Below, piece by piece: positions 9,683 through 19,845 of a stretch of 64,000 bases of DNA. Position numbers and translations under genes: made by a program. The notes below the pieces were generated by a model. The model made no database searches. It saw only the letters and a program-made list of their open reading frames with translations, and was not told the origin of the DNA. The DNA comes from Catelliglobosispora koreensis DSM 44566. GTDB lineage: Bacteria > Actinomycetota > Actinomycetes > Mycobacteriales > Micromonosporaceae. How positions within the stretch are numbered: the stretch's first letter is position 1; every line of letters starts with the position of its first letter. Location: contig NZ_KB903250.1 in the NCBI RefSeq assembly GCF_000379685.1, forward strand, positions 434,624-498,623, written 5' to 3'.

Positions 9683-10513
9683 TCAGCCCTCCTGCGTCTC
9701 AGCAGCGGCCGCGGCCGGAACCGCGTCGGTGCTTTCCTTGGTGAGCTCCGCGGCGGCCGCACGGCCAGCCTCGGTGCCTGCGCCCGTCGTGCCTGACGCA
9801 CCCGAACGGCCCCGGCGCGGCCGGTCTCCCCGCTCGGGACGCTCGCCACGGCGCGGACGGCCCGCGTCCTGCTGGATCTCACGACCCGGCACGGCGTCAC
9901 CCTTGTAAATCCAAACCTTCACACCGATGCGGCCGAAGGTGGTACGAGCCTCGAAGAAGCCGTACTCGATGTTGGCCCGCAGCGTGTGCAGCGGCACCCG
10001 GCCCTCGCGGTAGAACTCGGTCCGGCTCATTTCGGCACCGCCGAGGCGGCCCGACACCTGGATCCGGATTCCGCGCACGAGCGGGTTCTTCATCGCCGAC
10101 TGCATCGCCTTACGCATCGCGCGACGGAACGCCACACGACCACTCAGCTGCTCGGCAACGCCCTGTGCGACCAACTGCGCATCCGACTCGGGGCTCTTGA
10201 CCTCGAGGATGTTCAGCTGAACCTGCTTGCCCGTGAGCTTCTCCAGCTCCGTGCGCAGACGGTCGGCCTCCGCGCCCTTACGGCCGATGACGATGCCCGG
10301 CCGGGCGGTGTGGATGTCGATGCGCACCTTGTCGCGGGTGCGCTCGATCTCCACTTTGGAGATACCGGCGCGCTCAAGACCCTTGGCCATCATGCGGCGG
10401 ATCTTGACATCCTCGCCGATGTACTCCTTGTAGGCCTTGTCTGCGTACCAGCGGGACTTCCAGTCGGTCGAGATGCCGAGCCGGAACCCAATCGGGTGGA
10501 CTTTCTGACCCAT
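9683..10513 (-). CDS. rpsC: 30S ribosomal protein S3
   Basis: 276 residues: a KH-type RNA-binding domain ([11 protein letters not shown]) and the S3 C-terminal domain, followed from about residue 210 by an Arg/Gly then Ala-rich tail of roughly 65 residues that most bacteria lack but actinobacteria often have. S3 forms part of the mRNA entry tunnel. It starts one base inside the rplV stop. Confidence 0.96.
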   Translation of the reverse strand: MGQKVHPIGFRLGISTDWKSRWYADKAYKEYIGEDVKIRRMMAKGLERAGISKVEIERTRDKVRIDIHTARPGIVIGRKGAEADRLRTELEKLTGKQVQLNILEVKSPESDAQLVAQGVAEQLSGRVAFRRAMRKAMQSAMKNPLVRGIRIQVSGRLGGAEMSRTEFYREGRVPLHTLRANIEYGFFEARTTFGRIGVKVWIYKGDAVPGREIQQDAGRPRRGERPERGDRPRRGRSGASGTTGAGTEAGRAAAAELTKESTDAVPAAAAAETQEG

Positions 10514-11082
10514 TATTCGGTCTCCTCCTGCTCGGCAGCCTTCTTAGCTGGCGCCTTCTTGGCAGCGGCCTTCTTCGCCGGAGCCTTTTCAGCAGCCTCT
10601 GCCTTGGGGGCAGCCGCCTTCTTAGCCGCAGCCTTCTTGGCCGGCTTGGTTTCGGCCGCTGGCTCCTCGACCGGCGCGGGCGCCGCCTTCGGAGCGACCG
10701 TCTTCTTCGGACGGGCCTTCACCTGAACGGCCTCGACCTCGATCGTGATGTGGCAGGTCCGCTTGCGGATGCGGTAAGCCCGGCCCTGGGCGCGCGGCCG
10801 GAACCGCTTCATCGTCGGGCCTTCGTCCACATAGGCCGCACTGACCAGCAGGGCGTCCGGGTCGAGCCGCTCGTTGTTCTCAGCGTTGGCGATAGCGCTC
10901 GCCAGCACCTTGTAAACGGGCTCGCTGGCCGCCTGCGGCGCGAACTGCAGCACCGTGAGAGCCTCCTTCGCGGGTAGACCGCGGACGAGGTTGATCACAC
11001 GGCGTGCCTTGGTTGCAGACAGACGCACGTGGCGGGCAACCGCACGGGCACCCGGCGCGGTCTGCGCTTCCTTTGTTGGCAT
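10513..11082 (-). CDS. rplV: 50S ribosomal protein L22 with Lys/Ala-rich tail
   Basis: The first 115-120 residues are the L22 core ([20 protein letters not shown], then the tunnel hairpin region near [15 protein letters not shown]). A tail of about 65 residues, rich in Lys and Ala (blocks of AKKAA), follows. The tail is low complexity and should be solvent-exposed; its role is unknown. It is followed directly by rpsC and preceded by rpsS by 30 nt. Confidence 0.96.
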   Translation of the reverse strand: MPTKEAQTAPGARAVARHVRLSATKARRVINLVRGLPAKEALTVLQFAPQAASEPVYKVLASAIANAENNERLDPDALLVSAAYVDEGPTMKRFRPRAQGRAYRIRKRTCHITIEVEAVQVKARPKKTVAPKAAPAPVEEPAAETKPAKKAAAKKAAAPKAEAAEKAPAKKAAAKKAPAKKAAEQEETE

Positions 11083-11112
11083 CGTGTTTCCCCTAAATCC
11101 TTCGGTCCACCG

Positions 11113-11394
11113 TCAGCGACGGCGGCTCTTCCTGTCGTCCTTTTCGTGACCCTTGAACGTCCGGGTCAGGGCGAACTCGCCGAGCTTGTGCCCGACCATC
11201 GCCTCCGTCACGAAGACTGGAACGTGCTTGCGACCGTCGTGCACGGCGATCGTGTGCCCGAGCATCTCGGGGATGATCGTCGAACGACGCGACCACGTCT
11301 TGATGACGTTCTTGGAGCCCTTTTCGTTCTGGACTTCCACCTTCTTGAGCAGGTGGTCGTCGATGAACGGGCCCTTCTTAAGGCTGCGAGGCAT
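11113..11394 (-). CDS. rpsS: 30S ribosomal protein S19
   Basis: 93 residues, [20 protein letters not shown] and [19 protein letters not shown], a near-standard S19. It pairs with S13 in the 30S head. It lies 14 nt after rplB. Confidence 0.97.
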   Translation of the reverse strand: MPRSLKKGPFIDDHLLKKVEVQNEKGSKNVIKTWSRRSTIIPEMLGHTIAVHDGRKHVPVFVTEAMVGHKLGEFALTRTFKGHEKDDRKSRRR

Positions 11395-11408
11395 TTTCCT
11401 AGCTCCCT

Positions 11409-12248
11409 TTACCCGCGCTTGCGGTTCGCGTAGCGGCGGCGGACGATCAGCTTGTCGCTGGCCTGGCCCTTCTTACGGGTCCGGCCTTCCGGCTTACCCT
11501 GCGGGTTAACCGGGTGGCGACCACCGGAGGTCTTACCCTCACCACCACCGTGCGGGTGGTCGACCGGGTTCATGGCCACACCACGGACGGTTGGGCGCTT
11601 GCCCTTCCACCGCATACGTCCGGCCTTACCCCAGTTGATGTTTGACTGCTCGGCGTTGCCGATCTCGCCAACCGTTGCGCGGCAACGGACATCAACCTTG
11701 CGGATTTCGCCTGACGGCATACGCAGCGTGGCGTAGTCGTCCTCACGGCCCAGCAGCTGGATGCCGACGCCTGCGGAACGGGCCAGCTTGGCACCGCCGC
11801 CCGGCTTCAGCTCCACGTTGTGGATGGTCGTACCGACCGGGATGTTGCGCAGCGGGAGGTTGTTACCCGGCTTGATGTCAGCACCCGGGCCGGACTCCAC
11901 GCGGTCGCCCTGCTTCAGGTCCTTTGGCGCAACGATGTAACGCTTCTCGCCGTCCGCGTAGTGCAGGAGCGCGATGCGTGCGGTGCGGTTCGGGTCGTAC
12001 TCGATGTGCGCGACCTTCGCCGGCACGCCGTCCTTGTCCACCCGCTTGAAGTCGATAAGACGGTACTGGCGCTTGTGGCCACCGCCCTGGTGACGCGTGG
12101 TGATACGGCCGTAGGAGTTACGTCCACCCTTCTTGGGCAGCGGAACAACCAGGCTCTTCTCCGGCGTCGACCGGGTGACCTCGGCGAAGTCGGCGACGCT
12201 GGAGCCACGGCGACCGGGCGTCGTCGGCTTGTACTTACGGATACCCAT
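11409..12248 (-). CDS. rplB: 50S ribosomal protein L2
   Basis: 279 residues, with the conserved peptidyl-transferase-region motif [14 protein letters not shown], including the key histidine. L2 is needed for subunit joining and peptidyl transfer. It lies 15 nt after rplW. Confidence 0.97.
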   Translation of the reverse strand: MGIRKYKPTTPGRRGSSVADFAEVTRSTPEKSLVVPLPKKGGRNSYGRITTRHQGGGHKRQYRLIDFKRVDKDGVPAKVAHIEYDPNRTARIALLHYADGEKRYIVAPKDLKQGDRVESGPGADIKPGNNLPLRNIPVGTTIHNVELKPGGGAKLARSAGVGIQLLGREDDYATLRMPSGEIRKVDVRCRATVGEIGNAEQSNINWGKAGRMRWKGKRPTVRGVAMNPVDHPHGGGEGKTSGGRHPVNPQGKPEGRTRKKGQASDKLIVRRRYANRKRG

Positions 12249-12263
12249 TTTCGTCTATACCCT

Positions 12264-12566
12264 TCAGCTCACCGGTCCGCCGAAGGCATCGATGCGGTCA
12301 CCATCGGCAAGTTTCACCATGGCGCGCTTCGTGGCCTTCCGCTGACCCCAGCCGGTACGGGTGCGCTTGCGCTTACCCTCGCGGTTGAGCGTGTTGACGG
12401 TCAGGACTCGGACATCGAAGATCTGCTCGATGGCGATCTTGATGGCGGTCTTGTTCGCATCCGGGTGCACGAGGAACGTGTACCAGTTGCGGTTGAGCTC
12501 GCTGTAGCTCTTCTCAGAGACCACGGGAGCGATGATGATGTCGCGCGGATCGGCAACGGTCGTCAT
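12264..12566 (-). CDS. rplW: 50S ribosomal protein L23
   Basis: 100 residues, [16 protein letters not shown]; it lies at the tunnel exit and docks trigger factor and SRP. Its ATG overlaps the rplD stop by 4 nt. Confidence 0.96.
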   Translation of the reverse strand: MTTVADPRDIIIAPVVSEKSYSELNRNWYTFLVHPDANKTAIKIAIEQIFDVRVLTVNTLNREGKRKRTRTGWGQRKATKRAMVKLADGDRIDAFGGPVS

Positions 12567-13213
12567 TTGGTCCCTCCGGTCTCCACGGCTTTGATACCGA
12601 GGAACTCGTTCAGCGCGTCGGCAGTGAACACGACCTCATCGCTGACCAGAACGTCATAGGTGTTCAGCTGGCCGGCCTCAAGCAGGTGCACCTGGGGCAG
12701 GTTGCGCAGGCTGATCCAGTTGAGCTCGTCCTCAAGACCCAGCACCACCAGCACCCGCTTCGCCTCACCGGCAACCGCCTTCAAGGCAGCCAGGGCGGCC
12801 TTGGTCGACGGCGCGTCGGCACCAACGAAGCTGGAAACCACGTGCAGCTTGCCGTTGCGGGCCCGGTCCGACAGAGCACCGCGCAGAGCGGCGGCCTTCA
12901 TCTTCTTGGGGGTCCGCTGGCTGTAGTCGCGCGGCACGGGACCGTGCACGACGCCACCACCGGTGAACTGAGGAGCGCGGATCGAGCCCTGACGAGCCCG
13001 GCCGGTGCCCTTCTGCTTGTACGGCTTCTTACCGCCACCCGCCACTTCGGCGCGAGTCTTGGCCTTGTGAGTGCCCTGGCGCGCGGCGGCCAGCTGGGCC
13101 ACCACGACCTGGTGCATCAACGGGATGTTGGCCTGCACGTCGAAGATGTCGGCGGGCAGCTCAACCGAGCCGCTCTTCTTGCCGGAGGCGTCGATAACGT
13201 CAATCTTCGTCAC
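12563..13213 (-). CDS. rplD: 50S ribosomal protein L4
   Basis: 216 residues with the extended tunnel loop ([20 protein letters not shown]). In E. coli L4 also regulates the S10 operon; whether this holds here is unknown. It overlaps rplC and rplW by 4 nt each, so rplC-rplD-rplW are probably coupled. Confidence 0.97.
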   Translation of the reverse strand: MTKIDVIDASGKKSGSVELPADIFDVQANIPLMHQVVVAQLAAARQGTHKAKTRAEVAGGGKKPYKQKGTGRARQGSIRAPQFTGGGVVHGPVPRDYSQRTPKKMKAAALRGALSDRARNGKLHVVSSFVGADAPSTKAALAALKAVAGEAKRVLVVLGLEDELNWISLRNLPQVHLLEAGQLNTYDVLVSDEVVFTADALNEFLGIKAVETGGTK

Positions 13214-13872
13214 TTCGCCACACCGCCCTTCTTCTTCTGCTTCGCAGCCGTGCGAACGAGCACCAGCGCGCCCTTCGGGCCCGGGATAGCACCCTTCACC
13301 AGGATCAGGTTGTTCTCAACGTCCACAGCCTGGACGGTGAGGCCCTGCGCGGTGTAGCGCACGCCACCCATGCGGCCCGCCATGCGGACGCCCTTGAAAA
13401 CGCGACCCGGGGTGGCGCAGGCGCCGATCGAACCCGGGGAGCGGTGCTTGCGCTCCACACCGTGTGCTGAGCCCAGGCCCTTAAAGCCGTGGCGCTTCAT
13501 AACACCGGCGAAGCCCTTGCCCTTGGTCTTGCCTGTCACGTCGATCGCTTCGCCCGCGGCGAAGGTCGAAACAGTGACTTCCTGGCCCAGCTCGTAGTCG
13601 GCCGCGTCAGTCGTGCGCAGCTCAACGATGTGGCGACGGGGTGCGACACCTGCCTTGGCGAAGTGGCCCGAACGGGGCTTGTTCACCTTGCGCGGGTTGA
13701 TCGCGCCGTACGCCAGCTGGACTGCCGAATAGCCGTCCGTCTCATTGGTGCGAACCTGGGTGACGACGCAAGGGCCGGCCTGAACCACAGTCACGGGAAC
13801 AACTTTGTTGTTGTCCCAGACCTGGGTCATGCCGAGCTTGGCGCCCAGGATGCCCTTTACTTGCCTGTCCAT
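13210..13872 (-). CDS. rplC: 50S ribosomal protein L3
   Basis: 220 residues; an early 50S assembly protein reaching the peptidyl-transferase centre. The family signature around [16 protein letters not shown] and [13 protein letters not shown] is complete. It follows rpsJ by 11 nt. Confidence 0.97.
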   Translation of the reverse strand: MDRQVKGILGAKLGMTQVWDNNKVVPVTVVQAGPCVVTQVRTNETDGYSAVQLAYGAINPRKVNKPRSGHFAKAGVAPRRHIVELRTTDAADYELGQEVTVSTFAAGEAIDVTGKTKGKGFAGVMKRHGFKGLGSAHGVERKHRSPGSIGACATPGRVFKGVRMAGRMGGVRYTAQGLTVQAVDVENNLILVKGAIPGPKGALVLVRTAAKQKKKGGVAK

Positions 13873-13883
13873 GTGTCCGGTCC

Positions 13884-14192
13884 CTACAGCTTGATCTCGA
13901 TGTCGACGCCAGCCGGTAGGTCGAGCCGCATAAGCGAGTCAACCGTCTTGGGGGTCGGGTCGATGATGTCGATCAGACGCTTGTGTGTGCGCATCTCGAA
14001 GTGCTCGCGCGAGTCCTTGTACTTGTGCGGCGAACGGATAACGCAGAAACGGTTGATCTCCGTTGGCAGTGGCACCGGGCCAGCAACCTGCGCTCCAGTC
14101 CGCGTCACCGTCTCGACTATTTTCCGTGCCGAGGAATCGACGACCTCGTGGTCGTAGGCCTTGAGCCGGATGCGGATCTTCTGTCCCGCCAT
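13884..14192 (-). CDS. rpsJ: 30S ribosomal protein S10 (NusE)
   Basis: 102 residues, [19 protein letters not shown] and the signature [22 protein letters not shown]10 works in the ribosome and as NusE in antitermination together with NusG. It is first in the S10 operon, preceded by a long leader with two hairpins and a candidate promoter. Confidence 0.98.
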
Positions 14193-14226
14193 CGCTTCTC
14201 GTTCCTTCTCTCAAGCCGCTACCTGC

Positions 14227-14251
14227 AGCGGTAGCGTTTTCCGCTACCGCT
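14227..14251 (-). promoter_or_regulatory. Hairpin in the rpsJ leader
   Basis: AGCGGTAGCG (14227-14236) and CGCTACCGCT (14242-14251) form a perfect 10-bp stem with a 5-nt loop (GAAAA on the transcript). It starts 35 nt upstream of the rpsJ ATG, next to the sequence shared with the rpsL leader. Probably an RNA control element of the S10 operon; mechanism unknown. Confidence 0.6.
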
Positions 14252-14255
14252 CTGT

Positions 14256-14280
14256 CCGACCCCCGCGGTCGGGCGTGTCG
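14256..14280 (-). repeat. 25-nt leader element, copy 1 (rpsJ)
   Basis: These 25 bases are identical to 18914-18938 in the rpsL leader, on the same strand. On the transcript they contain CCGACC and GGTCGG, able to pair around a 5-nt loop, preceded by GACACG. This copy lies 64-88 nt upstream of the rpsJ start. The flanking bases are not conserved, so the match is not simply recent duplication of a longer region. Confidence 0.75.
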
Positions 14281-14428
14281 CGCGCTGAACCAGAATTAAC
14301 CCTTGTCGGATTCCTTGGCTCAGCAGGCGTCGCGCCCGATCACAGAGGCTCGCGCCAGTCTCGAAAGATTCGAGCCCGGCGCCCACGAAACGGCAAGTGA
14401 ACACAGCCGTTCGCAACGCAACCTGTTC

Positions 14429-14458
14429 ATTATGCCGCACTAGGTGCAGCAATGTGAA
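14429..14458 (-). promoter_or_regulatory. Candidate promoter for the S10 operon
   Basis: On the minus strand TTCACA (14458-14453) and CATAAT (14434-14429) are 18 bp apart. A start near 14422 would give a leader of about 230 nt that contains the shared element and the 14227 hairpin. The preceding tuf terminator makes a separate promoter likely. Confidence 0.45.
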
Positions 14459-14490
14459 ATCAGGGTGCCGCACTTCATAGACGTGCAGCG

Positions 14491-14524
14491 TAAGGGCGCC
14501 TTACCCGGAGGCAAGGCGCCCTTA
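14491..14524 (-). terminator. Terminator-like hairpin after tuf
   Basis: TAAGGGCGCCTT (14491-14502) and AAGGCGCCCTTA (14513-14524) are perfect 12-bp arms with a 10-nt loop, starting 5 nt after the tuf stop. No T-run follows, as is common for actinobacterial terminators. It separates the str and S10 operons. Confidence 0.7.
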
Positions 14525-14528
14525 GGTG

Positions 14529-15722
14529 TTACTTCAGGATCTTGGTGACCCGGCCGGCGCCGACGGTGCGTCCACCCTCACGAATGGCGAAGCGGAGCTG
14601 CTCCTCCATAGCGATCGGCTGGATCAGCTTGACCGTCAGGGCGACGTTGTCGCCGGGCATGACCATCTCGGTGCCCTCGGGCAGAGTGGCCACACCGGTA
14701 ACGTCCGTGGTCCGGAAGTAGAACTGCGGACGGTAGTTGTTGAAGAACGGCGTGTGGCGGCCACCCTCCTCCTTGGAGAGGATGTAAACCTGCGACTCGA
14801 ACTCCGTGTGCGGGGTGTTCGTGCCCGGCTTCACCACAACCATGCCGCGCTCAACGTCTTCACGCTTGATACCGCGAAGCAGCAGACCGACGTTCTCACC
14901 GGCGCGGGCCTCGTCGAGGACCTTGCGGAACATTTCGATGGCGGTGACGGTCGTCTTCATCGACTTCTCCTTGATGCCGACGATCTCCACCTCCTCCATC
15001 GGCTTGAGAACGCCACGCTCGGCACGACCCGTAACGACGGTGCCACGACCAGAGATCGTGAACACGTCTTCAACCGGCATCAGGAACGGCTTCTCGGTCT
15101 CACGCTCTGGCTGCGGGATCGCGGTGTCGACCGCGTCCATCAGGCCGAGCAGAGCCTCGGTCCACTTGGCGTCACCCTCGAGCGCCTTCAGCGCCGAAAC
15201 GCGAACGACCGGCAGGTCGTCGCCCGGGAACTCCTGAGCGGAGAGAAGTTCGCGAACCTCAAGCTCGACGAGCTCCAGCAGTTCCTCGTCCTCCACCATG
15301 TCGCTCTTGTTCAGGGCGACAACGATGTAGGGCACGCCAACCTGGCGGGCGAGCAGCACGTGCTCACGGGTCTGCGGCATCGGGCCGTCAGTCGCGGCGA
15401 CCACCAGGATCGCGCCGTCCATCTGAGCGGCACCGGTGATCATGTTCTTGATGTAGTCGGCGTGCCCGGGGCAGTCGACGTGTGCGTAGTGCCGGCTCTC
15501 GGTCTGGTACTCAACGTGAGCGATCGAGATGGTGATACCGCGAGCCTTCTCCTCCGGCGCCTTGTCGATCTCGTCGAACGGCGTGTAAGGGTTCAGGTCG
15601 GGGAACTTGTCGTGCAAGACCTTTGTGATAGCTGCCGTCAGCGTCGTCTTACCGTGGTCGATGTGACCAATGGTGCCGATGTTGACGTGCGGCTTAGTCC
15701 GCTCGAACTTCGCCTTCGCCAC
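14529..15722 (-). CDS. tuf: Elongation factor Tu
   Basis: 397 residues, [20 protein letters not shown]. It delivers aminoacyl-tRNA to the ribosome in a GTP-dependent way. GTPase motifs are complete: GHIDHGKT (P-loop), DCPGHADY (G3), NKSD (G4) and SAL (G5). Starts with GTG, with AGGAGG 6 nt upstream. It follows fusA by 99 nt, and that spacer contains a small inverted repeat (GCGCCA/TGGCGC), so tuf may also have its own transcript start. Confidence 0.98.
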   Translation of the reverse strand: MAKAKFERTKPHVNIGTIGHIDHGKTTLTAAITKVLHDKFPDLNPYTPFDEIDKAPEEKARGITISIAHVEYQTESRHYAHVDCPGHADYIKNMITGAAQMDGAILVVAATDGPMPQTREHVLLARQVGVPYIVVALNKSDMVEDEELLELVELEVRELLSAQEFPGDDLPVVRVSALKALEGDAKWTEALLGLMDAVDTAIPQPERETEKPFLMPVEDVFTISGRGTVVTGRAERGVLKPMEEVEIVGIKEKSMKTTVTAIEMFRKVLDEARAGENVGLLLRGIKREDVERGMVVVKPGTNTPHTEFESQVYILSKEEGGRHTPFFNNYRPQFYFRTTDVTGVATLPEGTEMVMPGDNVALTVKLIQPIAMEEQLRFAIREGGRTVGAGRVTKILK

Positions 15723-15821
15723 TGGTGTCCTCCTGTGGACTGTCTTGGTTCATACGCCCGACGGCGCCAACTGGCGCTTTAGGACCTTGCTGTTTATTTA
15801 ACCGCCGAGGCGGACGGGCGA

Positions 15822-17918
15822 TTACTCGCCCGTCGCCTTGGCAATGATCTCCTTGGCGACGTTCGCAGGAACCTCCGCGTAGGAGTCGAATTGCATGCTG
15901 TAGCTCGCCCGGCCCTGCGTCTTCGACCGCAGGTCGCCGACGTAACCGAACATCTCTGACAGCGGCACAAGAGCACGAACGACGCGAGCGCCGCCCCGCT
16001 CCTCCATCGCCTGGATAATTCCACGGCGTGAGTTCAGGTCGCCGATGACGTCACCCATGTTCTCTTCCGGGGTGACAACCTCAACGGCCATCATCGGCTC
16101 GAGGATGGCAGGGTCGGCCTTGCGGGCCGCTTCCTTGAGCGCCATCGAGCCAGCGATCTTGAACGCCATTTCTGACGAGTCAACCTCGTGGTACTTACCG
16201 TCGATGAGGCGCATCTTCACACCCACCAGCGGGTACCCGGCGAGCACGCCATATTGCATAGCGTCCTGCGCACCGGCGTCGACCGACGGGATGAACTCCC
16301 GCGGGATACGTCCACCCGTGACCTCGTTGGCGAACTCGTAAGTCGCCTCGGAGTTCAGCGGCAGCGGCTCCAGACCGATGATCACGCTCGCGTACTGACC
16401 TGAACCACCGGTCTGCTTCTTGTGCGTGTACTCGACCTTGTCCACCGCGCGGCGGATCGTCTCGCGGTAAGCCACCTGCGGCTTGCCGACGTTGGCCTCG
16501 ACGTTGAATTCGCGCTTCATGCGGTCGACGAGGATCTCCAGGTGGAGCTCGCCCATACCGCTGATGACGGTCTGGCCGGTCTCTTCGTCGAGCTTGACGC
16601 GGAACGTCGGGTCTTCCTCAGCGAGCTTCTGGATCGCGGTGCCCAGCTTCTCCTGGTCAGCCTTGGTCTTTGGCTCAATCGCAACCGAGATAACCGGCTC
16701 CGGGAACGTCATCGACTCGAGGATCACCGGGTGCTGCGGGTCGCAAAGCGTGTCACCAGTGGTGGTCTGCTTGAGGCCCTGCACGGCAATGATGTCGCCA
16801 GCGCTGGCGAACTCGCGCTCTTCGCGCTTGTTCGCGTGCATCTGGTAGATCTTGCCAACGCGCTCCTTGCGGTCCTTGGTCGAGTTGATGACCTGGGTGC
16901 CGGACTCAACCTTGCCCGAGTAAACGCGGACGTAGGTGAGCTTGCCGAGGTGCTTGTCAGTCTGAATCTTGAACGCCAGGCCGGAGAACGGCTCGGTCGA
17001 GTCAGGGTGACGCTCGACCTTGGTCTCACCGTCCATCAACGTTCCGTCGATGGCCGGAATGTCCAAAGGCGACGGCAGGAAGTCAACCACCGCGTCGAGC
17101 ATCGGCTGAACGCCCTTGTTCTTGAAGGCGGAGCCGCACACGACCGGGTTGAGCTTGCCAGCGATGGTGGCGCGACGGATCGCGGGCTTGAGTTCCTCAA
17201 CGGTGAACTCGCCACCCTCGAGATACTTCTCCATGATCTCGTCGTCTGCTTCGGACAGTGTCTCCAGCAGCTTGACGCGCCACTCCTCAGCCTGGTCCTT
17301 GAGGCCAGCCGGGATCTCTTCGATCGCGTAGTCATCACCCTTCTGGGTCTCGCCACGCCAGGTCAGCGCGCGCATGCCCAGGAGGTCCACGACACCGATG
17401 TGGTCGCCTTCGAGCCCGATCGGGATCTGCAGCACCAGCGGCGTCGCGTTAAGACGAGTGACCATCATGTCGACACAGCGGAAGAAGTCCGCACCAGTAC
17501 GGTCCAGCTTGTTGACGAAGCACATACGCGGAACGTTGTACTTGTCAGCCTGACGCCAGACGTTCTCGGTCTGCGGCTCCACACCGGCCACACCGTCATA
17601 GACGGCTACGGCACCGTCGAGCACCCGCAGCGACCGCTCGACTTCAACCGTGAAGTCAACGTGGCCCGGGGTGTCGATGATCTGGATCGTGTGGCCCTTC
17701 CACTCACACTTGGTAGCAGCGGAGGTGATGGTGATACCCCGCTCCTGTTCCTGCTCCATCCAGTCCATGACGGCCGCGCCCTCGTGGACCTCACCGATTT
17801 TGTAGGTGATACCGGTGTAGAACAGGATCCGCTCGGTCGTGGTCGTCTTACCGGCGTCGATGTGCGCCATAATGCCAATGTTGCGAGTCTTGGCGAGCGC
17901 GGCGTCTACGGCGGCCAC
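15822..17918 (-). CDS. fusA: Elongation factor G
   Basis: 698 residues; drives tRNA-mRNA translocation and, with RRF, ribosome recycling. GTPase motifs [23 protein letters not shown] and NKLDR are intact; domains II-V follow in the usual order. The GTG start has AAGGGA about 7 nt upstream. Part of rpsL-rpsG-fusA-tuf. Confidence 0.98.
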   Translation of the reverse strand: MAAVDAALAKTRNIGIMAHIDAGKTTTTERILFYTGITYKIGEVHEGAAVMDWMEQEQERGITITSAATKCEWKGHTIQIIDTPGHVDFTVEVERSLRVLDGAVAVYDGVAGVEPQTENVWRQADKYNVPRMCFVNKLDRTGADFFRCVDMMVTRLNATPLVLQIPIGLEGDHIGVVDLLGMRALTWRGETQKGDDYAIEEIPAGLKDQAEEWRVKLLETLSEADDEIMEKYLEGGEFTVEELKPAIRRATIAGKLNPVVCGSAFKNKGVQPMLDAVVDFLPSPLDIPAIDGTLMDGETKVERHPDSTEPFSGLAFKIQTDKHLGKLTYVRVYSGKVESGTQVINSTKDRKERVGKIYQMHANKREEREFASAGDIIAVQGLKQTTTGDTLCDPQHPVILESMTFPEPVISVAIEPKTKADQEKLGTAIQKLAEEDPTFRVKLDEETGQTVISGMGELHLEILVDRMKREFNVEANVGKPQVAYRETIRRAVDKVEYTHKKQTGGSGQYASVIIGLEPLPLNSEATYEFANEVTGGRIPREFIPSVDAGAQDAMQYGVLAGYPLVGVKMRLIDGKYHEVDSSEMAFKIAGSMALKEAARKADPAILEPMMAVEVVTPEENMGDVIGDLNSRRGIIQAMEERGGARVVRALVPLSEMFGYVGDLRSKTQGRASYSMQFDSYAEVPANVAKEIIAKATGE

Positions 17919-17955
17919 TTTACGATCCCTTCAGAAAGATTGGCACAGCTGGTGA

Positions 17956-18426
17956 TTACCAGCGGTAGTGAGCGAAGGCCTTGTTGGACTCCGCCATCTT
18001 GTGGGTGTCTTCGCGGCGCTTGACAGCGGCACCAAGACCGTTGCTCGCGTCGAGCAACTCGTTCATGAGCCGCTCGATCATGGTCTTCTCCCGGCGGGCA
18101 ACCGCGTATGACGTCAGCCAGCGCAGTCCCAGGGTGGTCGCCCGGGCGGGGCGAACCTCGACCGGCACCTGGTAGGTCGCGCCACCAACACGGCGGCTGC
18201 GGACCTCGAGGGTCGGCTTCACGTTGTCCATGGCGCGCTTGAGCGTGACAACCGGATCGGTGCCAGACTTCTCACGGCAGCCTTCGAGGGCGCCGTAGAC
18301 GATGCGCTCAGCGAGCTGACGCTTTCCGTCCTTGAGGATCTTGCTGATCAGCTGGGTCACCAGCGGAGAGTTATATACCGGGTCCGCGTTGAGCGGACGC
18401 TTCGGGGCCGGGCCTTTACGCGGCAT
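17956..18426 (-). CDS. rpsG: 30S ribosomal protein S7
   Basis: 156 residues, [20 protein letters not shown], ending [16 protein letters not shown]7 nucleates assembly of the 30S head; in E. coli it represses the str operon. It overlaps the rpsL stop by one base. Confidence 0.98.
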   Translation of the reverse strand: MPRKGPAPKRPLNADPVYNSPLVTQLISKILKDGKRQLAERIVYGALEGCREKSGTDPVVTLKRAMDNVKPTLEVRSRRVGGATYQVPVEVRPARATTLGLRWLTSYAVARREKTMIERLMNELLDASNGLGAAVKRREDTHKMAESNKAFAHYRW

Positions 18427-18803
18427 TAGCTCTTCTTCTCCTTCTTCGCGCCGTAGCGGCTACGCGCCTGCTTACGGTTACGGACACCCTGGGTGTCCAA
18501 GGAACCACGAATGATCTTGTAGCGAACGCCGGGCAGGTCCTTCACACGGCCGCCACGGACGAGCACGATGGAGTGCTCCTGCAGGTTGTGGCCGACACCC
18601 GGGATGTACGCGGTCACCTCAATCTGGCTGCTCAGCTTGACGCGAGCGACCTTCCGCAGTGCCGAGTTCGGCTTCTTGGGCGTAGTCGTGTACACGCGTG
18701 TGCACACGCCGCGCCGCTGGGGGCTCCCCTTCAGCGCCGGCGTCTTGGTCTTGCCGGTCTTAGCCTGTCGGCCCTTACGGACCAGCTGCTGGATTGTGGG
18801 CAC
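18426..18803 (-). CDS. rpsL: 30S ribosomal protein S12
   Basis: 125 residues starting [14 protein letters not shown] after a GTG at 18803-18801, with GGAG 5 nt upstream. An in-frame start 23 codons earlier would add a non-family N-terminus and is rejected. S12 controls decoding accuracy; [10 protein letters not shown] keeps the wild-type lysine at the streptomycin-relevant site. First gene of the str operon. Confidence 0.97.
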   Translation of the reverse strand: MPTIQQLVRKGRQAKTGKTKTPALKGSPQRRGVCTRVYTTTPKKPNSALRKVARVKLSSQIEVTAYIPGVGHNLQEHSIVLVRGGRVKDLPGVRYKIIRGSLDTQGVRNRKQARSRYGAKKEKKS

Positions 18804-18913
18804 CGGGTCTCCGCTCCCTGTTCTTCCCGCGGCACTTTTGCCGCGAAACTTCTTTTGGCCATGGCCGCACATGCGGCCCGAACTGCTGTGATCCGCAAGC
18901 AGAAACCTGCTTG

Positions 18914-18938
18914 CCGACCCCCGCGGTCGGGCGTGTCG
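18914..18938 (-). repeat. 25-nt leader element, copy 2 (rpsL)
   Basis: Exact copy of 14256-14280 on the same strand, 111-135 nt upstream of the rpsL GTG. It has the same self-complementary CCGACC/GGTCGG core. Its presence ahead of the first genes of both the str and S10 operons suggests a shared control signal. Confidence 0.75.
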
Positions 18939-19056
18939 TCCGGCACACGGGCCCGGCGGCTCGATTGCTCGAGCTGTCGGATGTTTCGTCTTTGTCGTGT
19001 TGCACGCCTGGTCAGGGCGGATGTCAGCCCATCAGTACGTCGTGCACGCACGAGGA

Positions 19057-19074
19057 GCCCAGGCATGCCTGGGC
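19057..19074. promoter_or_regulatory. 18-bp perfect palindrome near rpsL transcript start
   Basis: GCCCAGGCATGCCTGGGC reads the same on both strands. It begins about 11 bp downstream of the candidate -10 box, where an operator or early-transcript hairpin could act. No known regulator motif is claimed. Confidence 0.6.
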
Positions 19075-19084
19075 ACGAGGGAAA

Positions 19085-19114
19085 AGAGTACCTAACCTTC
19101 GGCCCGCTGGTCAA
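19085..19114 (-). promoter_or_regulatory. Candidate promoter of the str operon
   Basis: On the minus strand TTGACC (19114-19109) and TACTCT (19090-19085) are 18 bp apart. The -35 box is a 5/6 match to the vegetative consensus and the -10 has the T-A-x-x-x-T pattern. Confidence 0.5.
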
Positions 19115-19233
19115 AACGGGGCTATCGATCCCGCCTTGGCCAACCTTTGCAGCCGTCGTTAAGGCAACTCTGAGACGCCAGTTTACTCGGTGATTGCGCT
19201 AACCCCACGTGCAATTTGGATCGGTGAGGGTAA

Positions 19234-19824
19234 TCACGCCATTTGCGCGGCGAGCAGGATCGCCAGCGCCAGCCCGGAGATCGCCCCGATGATGCCGACC
19301 CCGCCACAGATGAGCCCCGTGATCGCCATGCCCTTGCCGGACATCCCTGCCTGGCGGCGCATTTGGCGCAGGGAGAACCCTCCCAGAGCGCAAGCGGCCA
19401 CGCCGAGCAGGACTGACAGGGCACAGAACGCGCCGGAGACGATGCCACCCCAGCCCTCCTCCGCGCCCATCAACCCGAAGCACCAGACCACCATGGCCAC
19501 GAGCAAGGAACCAATCCCCGCCACCATCGAACCGATGGCGACCCCGGAAATAGCCCGTGGACCGGGCAAGATCGCCACCCCGAACGGATCGCCCGGCATC
19601 GCCTCGATGCGCACGGGTGCGGGATAACTGACCGGTGCCGGCACCGGCGCCCGCGCGACGGACGGCCACGAGGGCACGTGCGCTGGTGGGGGCGGCGGCG
19701 GTGCAGGCGGCGGCTGGTATCCGGGCTGCTGCGAAACGTGCCACGTCGGCTGGACTGGCGAAAACTCAGGAACCGGTGCCGTTGGCTCAGCCCAAGGCTT
19801 TTCCCCAGGCGGATTTTGCGTCAC
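19234..19824 (-). CDS. Proline-rich DUF4190-type membrane protein
   Basis: 196 residues. The first 90 or so are rich in Pro and likely cytoplasmic and disordered (a run of PPAPPPPPPAH). Three hydrophobic segments follow (about residues 93-115, 130-150 and 168-195), the last two separated by a basic loop with RQMRRQAG. The fold resembles DUF4190 membrane proteins; function unknown. It lies between rpoC and rpsL, 21 nt after a related smaller gene, so both probably form one unit. Confidence 0.8.
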   Translation of the reverse strand: MTQNPPGEKPWAEPTAPVPEFSPVQPTWHVSQQPGYQPPPAPPPPPPAHVPSWPSVARAPVPAPVSYPAPVRIEAMPGDPFGVAILPGPRAISGVAIGSMVAGIGSLLVAMVVWCFGLMGAEEGWGGIVSGAFCALSVLLGVAACALGGFSLRQMRRQAGMSGKGMAITGLICGGVGIIGAISGLALAILLAAQMA

Positions 19825-19845
19825 CAGGTGATCCTCGCATGCGCG

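Larger units (their letters stand above)
18804..19233 (-). promoter_or_regulatory. rpsL (str operon) leader and promoter region
   Basis: A 430-nt stretch with no convincing gene. It holds a -35/-10 candidate (19085-19114), an 18-bp perfect palindrome at the likely transcript start (19057-19074), and the 25-nt element shared with the rpsJ leader (18914-18938). The predicted leader is about 275 nt long, which leaves room for RNA control. Confidence 0.6.

Noticed and set aside
10513-11082. Lys/Ala-rich tail of L22 as a possible separate gene or frameshift
   Set aside because: The tail is in frame, ends just at rpsC, and such tails are common in actinobacterial L22.
14526-15782. 418-codon plus-strand frame opposite tuf
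   Set aside because: Antisense shadow of a highly biased gene.
16422-18023. 533-codon plus-strand frame opposite fusA and rpsG
   Set aside because: Antisense shadow; sequence is low in family-like features and crosses two real genes.
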